From Lachnospiraceae bacterium (GTDB lineage: Bacteria; Bacillota; Clostridia; Lachnospirales; Lachnospiraceae), in assembly GCA_017479935.1 (NCBI GenBank), contig JAFVBO010000118.1, positions 111,798 to 175,797 on the forward strand: 64,000 bases of DNA, written 5' to 3'. Below are positions 1 through 7,932 of the stretch, piece by piece. Numbering within the stretch: the stretch's first letter is position 1; each line of letters begins with the position of its first letter. The notes under the pieces were generated by a model. The model saw only the letters and a list, made by a program, of their open reading frames with translations, was not told the DNA's origin and did not search any database. A program made the position numbers and the translations under genes.

Positions 1-497
1 CCTTCATGCATTCCGGTATGACCGGCCTCGCGAACATCGCCTACAATCAGTCGAATTCCGTCGTCATCATTCTGGACAACTCCATCACCGGCATGACCGG
101 TCATCAGCAGAACCCGACCACGGGCTACAACATCAAGGGTGACCCGGCCGGAAAGATCGATCTGGAAGCGCTGTGCAAGGCCATGGGCTTTGAGCGCGTG
201 CGCGTGGTGGATCCGTACGACCTGGCGGCGTGCGATGCGGCCGTGAAGGAAGAGCTGGCGGCGGACGGTCCTTCGGTGATCATCTCCCGGAGACCTTGTG
301 CGCTCTTAAAGTATGTGAAGCACAAAGCACCGCTGGTGGTGGACACCGACAAGTGCGTGGGTTGCAAGTCCTGTATGCAGATCGGCTGCCCGTCCATCTC
401 CTTTAAGGATGGCAAGGCCCATGTGGATGCCACGCTGTGCGTAGGATGCGGCGTCTGCTCGCAGCTCTGCAAATTCGGCGCGTTAACGCAGCAGTAA
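1..497 (+). CDS. iorA: Indolepyruvate:ferredoxin oxidoreductase alpha subunit, C-terminal part
   Basis: Gene cut by the window edge; about 165 C-terminal residues remain. IorA binds thiamine diphosphate and, with IorB, oxidatively decarboxylates arylpyruvates (from Trp, Phe, Tyr transamination) to aryl-acetyl-CoA while reducing ferredoxin. Visible here are the end of the TPP-binding domain (the 'DNSITGMTGHQQNP' stretch is typical) and a C-terminal ferredoxin domain with two 4Fe-4S motifs, CVGCKSCMQIGCP and CVGCGVCSQLC. The first motif has a Cys-x4-Cys end rather than the standard Cys-x3-Cys-Pro, which is normal for this family. Followed 16 nt later by iorB with an AGGAGG-type ribosome site, so the two are co-translated in one operon. 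Assignment is firm from the domain combination and the neighbour. Confidence 0.93.
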   Translation, partial: FMHSGMTGLANIAYNQSNSVVIILDNSITGMTGHQQNPTTGYNIKGDPAGKIDLEALCKAMGFERVRVVDPYDLAACDAAVKEELAADGPSVIISRRPCALLKYVKHKAPLVVDTDKCVGCKSCMQIGCPSISFKDGKAHVDATLCVGCGVCSQLCKFGALTQQ

Positions 498-513
498 GGA
501 AGGAGGATAAGGC

Positions 514-1089
514 ATGAAAACAAAGAATGTGATGATGGTTGGCGTAGGCGGTCAGGGATCCCTTCTTGCCAGCAAGCTTTTAGGCCAGCTCCTCTTAGAT
601 GCCGGCTATGATGTAAAGGTTTCCGAGGTGCACGGCATGAGCCAGCGCGGCGGAAGCGTTGTCACGTATGTGCGCTACGGTTCGTCGGTCGCCTCCCCGG
701 TGATTGATGAGGGCGAAGCGGATTTCATCGTTTCCTTTGAGCTTTTGGAGGCAGCCAGATGGCTTTCCTACTTAAAGAAGGACGGCCAGATCGTCACCAG
801 CATCCAGCAGGTCGATCCGATGCCCGTCATCACCGGCGCTGCTTCCTATCCGGAGAACCTGGTGGAGAAGATGCGCGCGACCGGCGCGAAGGTAGACGCG
901 ATGGATTGCTTAAAGCTGGCGGAGCAAGCCGGCTCGGCCAAGGCGGTCAACATGGTCCTGATGGGACGCCTTTCCCATTACTTTGACATGCCGGAGGAAG
1001 CCTGGCAGAAAGCCATGGAAGTCATTGTTCCGCCGAAGTTTTTGGAAATGAATAAGGTCGCTTTCCATTTAGGAAAGAATGCGAATTAA
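514..1089 (+). CDS. iorB: Indolepyruvate:ferredoxin oxidoreductase beta subunit
   Basis: 191 residues, the usual length for IorB. This is the gamma-type catalytic domain of 2-oxoacid:ferredoxin oxidoreductases, which pairs with the TPP subunit encoded just upstream. The N-terminal glycine-rich 'GVGGQGSLLASKLLG' and the following 'SEVHGMSQRGGSVVTYVR' segment are family signatures. No Fe-S motif is present in this subunit, as expected. The start at 514 is supported by an aaggaggataaggc ribosome site. The enzyme is cytoplasmic and makes reduced ferredoxin that the hydrogenase encoded at 32.6-46.5 kb could consume (inference). Confidence 0.93.
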   Translation: MKTKNVMMVGVGGQGSLLASKLLGQLLLDAGYDVKVSEVHGMSQRGGSVVTYVRYGSSVASPVIDEGEADFIVSFELLEAARWLSYLKKDGQIVTSIQQVDPMPVITGAASYPENLVEKMRATGAKVDAMDCLKLAEQAGSAKAVNMVLMGRLSHYFDMPEEAWQKAMEVIVPPKFLEMNKVAFHLGKNAN

Positions 1090-1186
1090 AGAAAATATTA
1101 TAGCAACTTTAGCTACGCATCGTCAGGGTCATATCATTTAGAGTAACTTTGACAGCAAATGAAACGACAGGAGAGGAAAAATTAGG

Positions 1187-2488
1187 ATGGAACGTTACTA
1201 CCAACCCGAAATTGAATGTGCCTCCCGTGAGGAGATCATTGCCATTCAGAACAAAAAACTGAAAGAACAGGTCAAACACGTCTGGGACAATGTCCCCTAC
1301 TACCGGAAAAAGATGGAGGAGGCAGGGGTTACTCCGGACGATGTTCAGACGATTGACGATCTGAAGAAGCTTCCGTTTTTATCCAAATCGGATCTTCGGG
1401 ATGCCTATCCCTATGGCCTTGTGGGTGTTCCGTTAAAGGACTGCGTGCGTATCCAGTCCACGTCCGGAACCACCGGAAAGAGAGTCGTGGCTTTCTATAC
1501 CAAGGAAGACATCGACCTCTGGGAAGATTGCTGCGCGCGTGCCATCGTGGCGGCGGGCGGCACGAATGAGGATGTCTGCCAGGTGTCCTATGGCTACGGC
1601 CTGTTTACCGGCGGCCCCGGCTTAAACGGCGGAAGCCACAAGGTGGGGTGCCTCACGGTTCCCACTTCCTCCGGAAACACGGAACGTCAGATCATGTTCA
1701 TCCGCGACCTGAATACCACGATCCTTTGCTGCACGCCTTCTTACGCGGCCTACCTGGGAGAGACCATGAAGGAAATGGGCCTTTCCCCCGAGGAAATTCC
1801 GTTAAAGGCCGGTATCTTTGGCGCGGAAGCCTGGAGCGAAGAGATGCGTCACGACATCGAAAAGACGCTGGGCATCAAGGCTTATGACATCTATGGCCTG
1901 ACCGAGCTGTCCGGCCCCGGTGTGGCGTTTGAGTGCTGCGCGCAGAGCGGTATGCACATCAATGAGGACCATTTCCTGGCGGAGATCATCGATCCCAACA
2001 CGGGCGAACCGCTTCCGGATGGCACGAAGGGTGAGCTGGTCTTTACGTCCCTGGATAAGAAGGCGTTCCCGCTCCTTCGCTATCGCACCCGCGACGTGTG
2101 CATGCTGACCCGTGAGAAATGCCCTTGCGGCCGCACCCATGTCAAGATGGCCAAGCCCATGGGCCGCACGGACGACATGCTGATCATCCGCGGTGTCAAC
2201 GTATTCCCGTCCCAGATTGAGACGGTGCTCTTAAATCATGGCTATCCGGCCAACTACCAGATCCTGGTGGATCGCGTCAACAACAGCGATACGCTGGAAG
2301 TGCTGGTGGAGATGACGCCGGAAATGTTCACCGACGACATGGGCGAAATCACCCGCCGTCAGAAGCAGCTCGTAGATGGCTTAAAGTCCATGCTGGGTAT
2401 CAAGGCGAAGGTGACGCTTGTGTCGCCTAAGACCATCACCCGCAGCGAGGGCAAGGCTGTCCGCGTGATCGACAAGCGCAAGATCTAA
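1187..2488 (+). CDS. paaK: Phenylacetate--CoA ligase family protein (arylacetate-CoA ligase)
   Basis: 433 residues, typical of PaaK-type AMP-forming ligases. These interconvert arylacetate, ATP and CoA with arylacetyl-CoA, AMP and PPi. Next to iorAB the likely role is recovering or forming arylacetyl-CoA (phenylacetate, indoleacetate) during aromatic amino acid metabolism. Seen directly: the ATP/phosphate loop 'STSGTTGKRVVAFYT' near residue 100, 'DIYGLTELSGPG' near 235, a CPCG cysteine pair, and the C-terminal 'RTDDMLIIRGVNVFPSQIE' hinge. The ATG at 1187 follows a ggagagg site. The 97-nt gap after iorB has no clear terminator, so read-through is likely. Substrate choice between phenylacetate and indoleacetate cannot be read from sequence. 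Confidence 0.9.
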   Translation: MERYYQPEIECASREEIIAIQNKKLKEQVKHVWDNVPYYRKKMEEAGVTPDDVQTIDDLKKLPFLSKSDLRDAYPYGLVGVPLKDCVRIQSTSGTTGKRVVAFYTKEDIDLWEDCCARAIVAAGGTNEDVCQVSYGYGLFTGGPGLNGGSHKVGCLTVPTSSGNTERQIMFIRDLNTTILCCTPSYAAYLGETMKEMGLSPEEIPLKAGIFGAEAWSEEMRHDIEKTLGIKAYDIYGLTELSGPGVAFECCAQSGMHINEDHFLAEIIDPNTGEPLPDGTKGELVFTSLDKKAFPLLRYRTRDVCMLTREKCPCGRTHVKMAKPMGRTDDMLIIRGVNVFPSQIETVLLNHGYPANYQILVDRVNNSDTLEVLVEMTPEMFTDDMGEITRRQKQLVDGLKSMLGIKAKVTLVSPKTITRSEGKAVRVIDKRKI

Positions 2489-2500
2489 GGAGGCATAAAC

Positions 2501-2926
2501 ATGAGCGTAAAACAGATTTCCGTTTTTATTGAGAACAAGCCGGGAACCATGCATGAGCTGACGAAGGTTCTGGCGGAAAACCACATCGACATGCGCGCTC
2601 TGTCTCTGGCCGAGACGGAAGGCTTTGGTATCGTCCGCATTTTAGTGGATGATGTCATGGAGACTTCTTCCGTCTTAAAAGACGCCGGATATATCTATCA
2701 GCTGACGCCTGTGGTGGTAGTCGCTGTTCCGGATGAACCGGGCGGATTAAACAAGGTGCTGACCGTATTTACCGCGGCGGGGATCAATCTGAATTATATG
2801 TATGCGATACCTGGAAAAACCACGGCTTACATTATCTTCCGCGTGGAGGATGTGAAACTGGCGGAAAAGGAACTTCGCCAGGCAGGCATTCACATCGCGG
2901 ATCAGGAGGAAATCTCCGCATTATAG
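2501..2926 (+). CDS. Tandem ACT-domain protein
   Basis: 141 residues forming two ACT domains (about 4-70 and 72-140). ACT domains bind small ligands, usually amino acids, and change partner activity. Free-standing ACT-ACT proteins of this length regularly sit beside iorAB/paaK genes in Clostridia and archaea. The first domain begins 'KQISVFIENKPGTMHELTKV' and the second 'VVAVPDEPGGLNKVLTVF', both with the Gly-rich turn at the ligand interface. It lies 12 nt after the ligase gene behind an AAGGAGG site. The likely role is sensing an aromatic amino acid for the ligase or oxidoreductase; this is inference from context. Confidence 0.85.
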   Translation: MSVKQISVFIENKPGTMHELTKVLAENHIDMRALSLAETEGFGIVRILVDDVMETSSVLKDAGYIYQLTPVVVVAVPDEPGGLNKVLTVFTAAGINLNYMYAIPGKTTAYIIFRVEDVKLAEKELRQAGIHIADQEEISAL

Positions 2927-2944
2927 ACTAAGTTAGGAAGGAAT

Positions 2945-2970
2945 CCGGGCGGAAGCGTTTTTCCGCCCGG
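2945..2970 (+). promoter_or_regulatory. Hairpin between Shine-Dalgarno site and start codon
   Basis: A perfect 10-bp stem (CCGGGCGGAA at 2945-2954 with TTCCGCCCGG at 2961-2970, 6-nt loop) lies between the ribosome site AGGAAGG (2935-2941) and the ATG at 2976. Linear distance is about 34 nt, too long for initiation, but with the hairpin folded out only about 8 nt remain. No U-tract follows, so it is not a standard terminator. Confidence 0.55.
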
Positions 2971-2975
2971 ATGAT

Positions 2976-4625
2976 ATGGGAAACAAAATGCCAATCACAG
3001 AATATCTTGTACGTAACCGTAAGGAATATGGAAATGAAGTCGCTTTGGTGGATGTAAACCCGGAGCAGAAGGATACACAGCGCATTACCTGGAAGGATTT
3101 CTCGTTAATCCAGCCGACGGAAAAGCGTTTTTACCGCAAGGAGATCACCTGGCGGGTGTTTGATGAAAAGGCAAACCGCTGCGCGAACATGCTGCTGGGC
3201 CTTGGCGTTCACAAGGGTGACAAGGTTGCCATCCTGATGATGAACTGCCTGGAGTGGCTGCCGATCTATTTCGGAATTTTGAAGACCGGCGCCATCGCGG
3301 TTCCTTTCAACTTCCGCTATTCGTCGGATGAAATCCTTTACTGCGCCGAGCTGGCGGAAGTGGATGTCCTCATCTTTGGACCGCAGTTTGTGGGCCGTAT
3401 CGAGGAAATCGTTGACAAGCTGAGTGATCACCGTCTGCTCGTCTACGTGGGAGAGCATCAGCCCACCTACGCGGAGAACTATTATCAGCTGGTGGCGGAC
3501 TGCTCCAGCAAGGCTCCTGAAATCGAGATCACGGACGATGATTACGGTGCTATTTACTTCTCTTCCGGAACAACCGGTTTCCCGAAGGCCATTTTGCATA
3601 AGCACAGAAGCCTGATGCATGCGGCCAAGGTGGAACAGCATCACCACGGCCAGACCCACGACGACTGCTTCCTCTGCATCCCGCCGCTGTATCACACGGG
3701 CGCAAAGATGCACTGGTTCGGAAGCCTGGTTTCCGGTTCCAGAGCGGTTCTGCTGCACGGCACCCGTCCGGAGTACATCTTCGACGCGATTTCCAAAGAG
3801 CATTGCACGATCGTCTGGCTGCTGGTTCCGTGGGCACAGGATATTCTGGACGCGCTGGATTTCGGCGAGTTAAAGCTGGAGGATTATAAGCTGGATCAGT
3901 GGCGCCTGATGCACATCGGCGCGCAGCCGGTTCCTCCGTCGATGATCCGCCATTGGATGGATTACTTCCCGAATCATCAGTATGACACGAACTACGGTCT
4001 GTCCGAATCCATCGGCCCCGGCTGCGTGCATCTGGGCGTGGAGAACATCAACAAGGTTGGTGCCATCGGTGTGCCTGGTTACGGCTGGGAGTGTAAGATC
4101 ATCAACGAAGACGGCAGCGAAGTGGAATTCGGCGAGACCGGCGAACTTTGCGTGCGCGGCGACGGCGTCATGACCTGCTACTACCGCAATCCGGAGGCAA
4201 CGGCGGAAGTGCTGCAGCCGGACGGCTGGCTTCGCACGGGCGATGTAGCCATGCAGGATCCCGACGGCTTCTATTTCCTGGTCGACCGCAAGAAGGACGT
4301 CATCGTCAGCGGCGGCGAGAACCTGTACCCGGTCCAGATCGAGGACTTCCTGCGCGGATACGAGAAGATTCACGACGTGGCTGTCATCGGCCTGCCGGAT
4401 GAGCGTCTGGGCGAGATCGCCGGCGCGGTGATCCAGGTCAAGGAAGGCATGACCTGCACCGAAGAGGAAATCAACGAATTCTGCAAGGGAATGCCGCGCT
4501 ACAAGCGCCCCAGAAAGATTATCTTTGCGGACGTGCCTCGCAATCCCACCGGAAAGATCGAGAAGCCGAAGCTGCGCAAGATGTATGGCGAGGAATACCT
4601 GGTCGCGTTCGAAAACAGGAAATAA
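2976..4625 (+). CDS. Class I adenylate-forming acyl-CoA synthetase
   Basis: 549 residues, normal for long/medium-chain or carnitine/crotonobetaine-type acyl-CoA ligases. It activates a carboxylic acid through an acyl-AMP and transfers it to CoA. Core motifs in order: 'YFSSGTTGFPKAILHKH' (A3 loop, near residue 190), 'YGLSESIGPG' (A5), 'GWLRTGDVAMQDPDGFYFLV' (A7) and the catalytic-lysine motif 'NPTGKIEKPKLR' (A10) at the C-terminus. The operon context (iorAB, paaK, ACT) suggests an aryl- or branched-chain acid as substrate, but the acid pocket cannot be assigned by eye. Start at 2976 relies on the hairpin-spaced ribosome site; an alternative is ATG 2988 behind GGGAAAC. Confidence 0.85.
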   Translation: MGNKMPITEYLVRNRKEYGNEVALVDVNPEQKDTQRITWKDFSLIQPTEKRFYRKEITWRVFDEKANRCANMLLGLGVHKGDKVAILMMNCLEWLPIYFGILKTGAIAVPFNFRYSSDEILYCAELAEVDVLIFGPQFVGRIEEIVDKLSDHRLLVYVGEHQPTYAENYYQLVADCSSKAPEIEITDDDYGAIYFSSGTTGFPKAILHKHRSLMHAAKVEQHHHGQTHDDCFLCIPPLYHTGAKMHWFGSLVSGSRAVLLHGTRPEYIFDAISKEHCTIVWLLVPWAQDILDALDFGELKLEDYKLDQWRLMHIGAQPVPPSMIRHWMDYFPNHQYDTNYGLSESIGPGCVHLGVENINKVGAIGVPGYGWECKIINEDGSEVEFGETGELCVRGDGVMTCYYRNPEATAEVLQPDGWLRTGDVAMQDPDGFYFLVDRKKDVIVSGGENLYPVQIEDFLRGYEKIHDVAVIGLPDERLGEIAGAVIQVKEGMTCTEEEINEFCKGMPRYKRPRKIIFADVPRNPTGKIEKPKLRKMYGEEYLVAFENRK

Positions 4626-4718
4626 AGCAGTCTTATTTATGAATGATCTGCGTATAGTCTTTAAGATGAACTGTGAAAAATGCAAATTTTTTCATGACCA
4701 TATCTTGTGTTTTTCCTC

Positions 4719-4747
4719 TTGTGTAAGCACAGTTTATGAGATATAAT
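4719..4747 (+). promoter_or_regulatory. Candidate sigma-A promoter for zapA
   Basis: TTGTGT at 4719-4724, 17-nt spacer, TATAAT at 4742-4747. It sits in an AT-rich stretch after the acyl-CoA ligase gene and would give zapA a leader of about 185 nt. A second TATAAT (4887-4892) directly after the third inverted repeat lacks a good -35. Confidence 0.5.
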
Positions 4748-4764
4748 GTATGTACTCAGCACAG

Positions 4765-4885
4765 CCGCTTGCACCCGCTGCAAGCGGCGTAAAGCAAAAG
4801 CTGGCATGCCAAGCCACAGGCAATTTGGAATGCGCGAAGCGCATTGCCTGTGGCTTCGTAACTGCTCAGGTACTGAGCAGTTACG
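4765..4885 (+). repeat. Three consecutive inverted repeats upstream of zapA
   Basis: Three hairpins follow each other. First: CCGCTTGCA / TGCAAGCGG (4765-4787, 5-nt loop). Second: 4811-4856, a 12-bp outer stem starting AAGCCACAGGCA, a one-sided bulge of 7 nt, then ATGCGC / GCGCAT around a GAA loop. Third: a perfect 12-bp CGTAACTGCTCA / TGAGCAGTTACG (4857-4885, 5-nt loop). A degenerate copy of the third recurs at about 5394-5428 after zapA. They fill most of the 314-nt gene-free stretch 4626-4939, which has no coding signal. Confidence 0.7.
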
Positions 4886-4939
4886 ATATAATAGCGGAAA
4901 CGATTTCCGAGGATGCGGAAAGCGAAAGAGAGGAAAAAT

Positions 4940-5374
4940 ATGAGTTCCAAGAATTATACGCAGGTCAACATCGGCGGTAGAGTATATACATTAGGCGGAC
5001 AGGAGGATGAAGAATATCTTCGCGAAGTGGCCGCTTACCTGAATGAAAAGCTGGAAGAGCTTCATCACATGAACGGATTTGGACGTCTGAACCCTGATAT
5101 GCAGTCCATTCTGATTCAGCTGAACGTTTCGGACGACTATTTCCGCGCCAGAAAGCGCGCTGAAGAGTTAGACGAACGGGTTCAGGAGCTGGAGAAGGAA
5201 GTGTACGAACTGAAGCACAACCTGATCACCACCCAGATGAAGAGCGAATCGCTGCAGGAGCAGGTGACCCTTTTACAGGAGGAAGCCAATTCTCTTCAGG
5301 CCGAGCTGGACAGCAAGACGACCAAGGCTCCCGCGCCGGTTGTAGAAAAGAAAAAAGGGCTGTTCCGCCGTTAG
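4940..5374 (+). CDS. zapA: Cell division protein ZapA
   Basis: 144 residues. ZapA bundles FtsZ protofilaments at the division site. The N-terminal domain 'NYTQVNIGGRVYTLGGQEDE' followed by 'EYLREVAAYLNEKLEEL' is the ZapA fold; residues from about 70 to 125 form a long charged coiled coil ending in a basic tail (KKKGLFRR). It is longer than classical ZapA (about 90-110 residues), as often seen in Clostridia. The ATG at 4940 is chosen over the in-frame ATG at 4913 because AGAGAGGAAAA sits at proper spacing before it. It probably has its own promoter. Upstream of cell-wall synthesis genes, which fits a division role. Confidence 0.87.
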   Translation: MSSKNYTQVNIGGRVYTLGGQEDEEYLREVAAYLNEKLEELHHMNGFGRLNPDMQSILIQLNVSDDYFRARKRAEELDERVQELEKEVYELKHNLITTQMKSESLQEQVTLLQEEANSLQAELDSKTTKAPAPVVEKKKGLFRR

Positions 5375-5460
5375 CAGATGAAAAAGAAAACGGTTCGTAA
5401 CTGCTTATGCATTTGAGCAGAGATAACCGATCTGTCTTACAAAGACACTTGAAAAAATAG

Positions 5461-5517
5461 AAAAGCCGACACACGAAAGATCGCCGGATAGAGGCGAAAG
5501 CAGGTGTGCCGGCTTTT
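5461..5517 (+). terminator. Hairpin terminator-like element after zapA
   Basis: AAAAGCCGACACAC (5461-5474) pairs with GTGTGCCGGCTTTT (5504-5517) with one mismatch, so it has A-tract and T-tract on opposite sides and could stop transcription from either direction. The interior holds a smaller TCGCC/GGCGA stem. The outer arms match those of the large palindrome at 63570-63701. Confidence 0.6.
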
Positions 5518-5604
5518 CACCGTATTTATGACCGACACTGCTAAAAGAATGACAGCATCACGTTTGAGGGGTCAATCATTGATCGAATGAAAGAGGAGTA
5601 GACC

Positions 5605-7815
5605 ATGAGACAACACTATGGTGACCGGGCGGAAGTTCTGGCGCCCGCGGGATCCATACAGAGTCTTCACGCCGCTTTGGCGGCCGGCGCGGATGCCGTA
5701 TACATGGGAGGAAGCCGCTTTGGGGCGCGTGCCTACGCGGAAAATCCGGAGGAGAAGGAATTCCTGGAGGCGATTGACTATTGCCATCTTCATGGACGCC
5801 GGCTTTATCTGACGTTAAATACTCTCTTAAAACCCCGGGAAATCGAACGGGATTTGTATGCCTATGTGGAACCCATGTATCTGCAGGGGTTAGACGGTGT
5901 GATCGTACAGGATTTTGGTGTTCTTCGATTTTTGCGTCAGGAATTTCCTGGTCTGCCTTTACACGCCAGCACGCAGATGACCATCACGGGGCCGGAAGGA
6001 GCTCGGGCAGCGAAAGACATGGGCTGCAGCCGGATCGTACCAGCCCGAGAACTGTCTTTAGCGGAAATCCGTCAGATCAAAGAGGAGACAGGGATCGAAC
6101 TGGAGGTTTTCGTTCACGGAGCCCTCTGCTATTGTTATTCCGGACAGTGCCTGATGAGCAGTCTGATCGGGGGAAGAAGCGGAAACCGGGGCAGGTGCGC
6201 CGGAACCTGCCGCCTTCCGTTTACGGTGCCGCCGAAGGATCGGGAGGAGATCAACGCGCTGAGTTTAAAGGACCTCTGCGCGTTGCCCTTCTTGCCGGAT
6301 CTTCTGGATGCGGGAGTGTACTCCTTCAAGATTGAGGGACGGATGAAAAGCCCGTTGTATGCGGCCGGAATTACCGAGATCTATCGGAAATATACGGATT
6401 TGTATCTGGCAGAAGGCAGGGAAGGCTTTCGGATTGATCCACGCGATCTGGATCAGCTGCGGCAGATCTATGACCGCGGCGGTTTTACAAACCGCTATTT
6501 TATCGCGAAAAACGGGCGCGACATGATGGCCTTCGCGGAAAAGCCGAAATTCCGGGAGGTCCCGCCGGAACTCGTGAAGCGTCTGAAGGAAAGCTATGTC
6601 GACGCGGACTGGAAAGAAAAAATATCCGGAGAATGCGTTTGCCTTTCGGGGGAACCGATCCGGGCACGCGCCATATATCCGCTGAAAGATGGCGATGCAA
6701 TAGAAGTAAGCGCAGAGGGAAATGTGGCAGATGCCGCGAAGAACCGCGCTGTGACAGAGGAGGAAATCCGTCGTCCGTTTGAGAAAACCGGGGATACGCC
6801 CTTTGAATGGGAAGCGCTGACCATCCAAACAGACGGGAAGTCCTTTGTCCCCATGGGTGCTGTGAAGGAGCTTCGTAGAGAGCTGCTGGAGAAACTGCGG
6901 GAGACGTTGGTGCTGCCGTACAGGAGAGCGGGGCAGGAGAAAGGTGCGGCCATCCAAGGGGAAAGTGCGGCCATCCAGGGGAAGGAAAGAAGAGAACAAT
7001 CGGTTGAATTCCTTGCCTACGTAGAGCAGCCTGGGCAGCTGAATGCCGCGCTTCGCTGCCCGGAGGTGACGGGGATCATTCTGGATTCGGAAGCGATTCC
7101 GAATGCTGAGTGGCGGACCTTCCTGGATAACTGCCATAAGGCTCAAAAGCAAGGATTTCTTGCGTTTCCTTACATTTTTCGGATACAATCCCGCGTAGAA
7201 TGGAAAGAAAGAGCGGCCACATTAAAGGAGCTCTCTCCGGACGGATTCCTCGTGCGCAACGTGGATGAGGCACGGTTTATGAGGGAGCAGGGCCTGCCCG
7301 GCAGGATGCTGGCAGAAAGCTCCCTGTATGCGTACAACTCGCTGGCGAGGGAGGAGGCAAGGGACGTCTTTGCCCCGGACCTTTTCATGGCTCCTTTGGA
7401 GGAAAAAGAAGGGGAGCTGGCCGCGCTGAATCTGAACGAGGAATGCCTTCTGGTATACGGATATTTACCTATGATGGTCACCGCAAACTGTGTGCAGAAC
7501 AATTTCGGCGGCTGTAAGAAAACGCCCGGATACCGCTTCCTGGGGGACCGGATGGGAGAAAAGTTCCCGGTTGCCTGCAGGTGCCACAGCTGCTGTAACG
7601 TGATCTTCAACAGCCGGCCGTTTTCCCTTTTGGGTTGTCAAAAGGAAGTGCAGGCGCTTGCGCCCGTTGCGATCCGCATGAATTTCACGCTGGAAAGCGA
7701 GCAGGAGACGGAGGCGCTTTTAAAGGAGTACGCCGGCGTTTTCGCGCGGGGAGAGCAGGATCATGCTCCCGCGGGCTCCTTTACCAGAGGACATTTTAAG
7801 AGAGGCGTGCAATAA
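5605..7815 (+). CDS. U32 family peptidase (RlhA-like rRNA hydroxylation protein)
   Basis: 736 residues. U32 proteins have a TIM-barrel-like N-terminal domain; the best studied relatives, RlhA/TrhP, are needed for hydroxylation of 23S rRNA or tRNA rather than for proteolysis. Visible: 'EVLAPAGSIQSLHAALAAGADAVYMGG' split over residues 8-35, the U32 signature region 'ELEVFVHGALCYCYSGQC' with nearby cysteines (GNRGRCAGTCRLPF), and a C-terminal DUF3656-like part with more Cys (CRCHSCCNV). A 7-residue direct repeat (GAAIQGE / SAAIQGK) lies in a linker near residue 450. The ATG at 5605 follows AAAGAGGAG. Catalytic chemistry cannot be confirmed from sequence. Confidence 0.88.
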   Translation: MRQHYGDRAEVLAPAGSIQSLHAALAAGADAVYMGGSRFGARAYAENPEEKEFLEAIDYCHLHGRRLYLTLNTLLKPREIERDLYAYVEPMYLQGLDGVIVQDFGVLRFLRQEFPGLPLHASTQMTITGPEGARAAKDMGCSRIVPARELSLAEIRQIKEETGIELEVFVHGALCYCYSGQCLMSSLIGGRSGNRGRCAGTCRLPFTVPPKDREEINALSLKDLCALPFLPDLLDAGVYSFKIEGRMKSPLYAAGITEIYRKYTDLYLAEGREGFRIDPRDLDQLRQIYDRGGFTNRYFIAKNGRDMMAFAEKPKFREVPPELVKRLKESYVDADWKEKISGECVCLSGEPIRARAIYPLKDGDAIEVSAEGNVADAAKNRAVTEEEIRRPFEKTGDTPFEWEALTIQTDGKSFVPMGAVKELRRELLEKLRETLVLPYRRAGQEKGAAIQGESAAIQGKERREQSVEFLAYVEQPGQLNAALRCPEVTGIILDSEAIPNAEWRTFLDNCHKAQKQGFLAFPYIFRIQSRVEWKERAATLKELSPDGFLVRNVDEARFMREQGLPGRMLAESSLYAYNSLAREEARDVFAPDLFMAPLEEKEGELAALNLNEECLLVYGYLPMMVTANCVQNNFGGCKKTPGYRFLGDRMGEKFPVACRCHSCCNVIFNSRPFSLLGCQKEVQALAPVAIRMNFTLESEQETEALLKEYAGVFARGEQDHAPAGSFTRGHFKRGVQ

Positions 7816-7919
7816 AGACTGGCATAGCATTTTTAGAGAGTCGCGCAATAAAGACCGGCATAGCATTTTAAGAAGCCCGCAAGACTGGTGACGTGAATCA
7901 GAAGAGGCGTGCAATAAGA
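7805..7919 (+). repeat. Degenerate 36-bp tandem repeat at gene junction
   Basis: A unit starting GCAATAAAGACTGGCATAGC occurs at 7809 and 7845 (36-nt period), with shorter decayed copies near 7879 (GCAAGACTGG) and 7909 (GCAATAAGAA). It spans the stop codon of the U32 gene and the leader of the next gene. No coding signal. Confidence 0.7.
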
Positions 7920-7932
7920 AAGGAGTCTTTGC

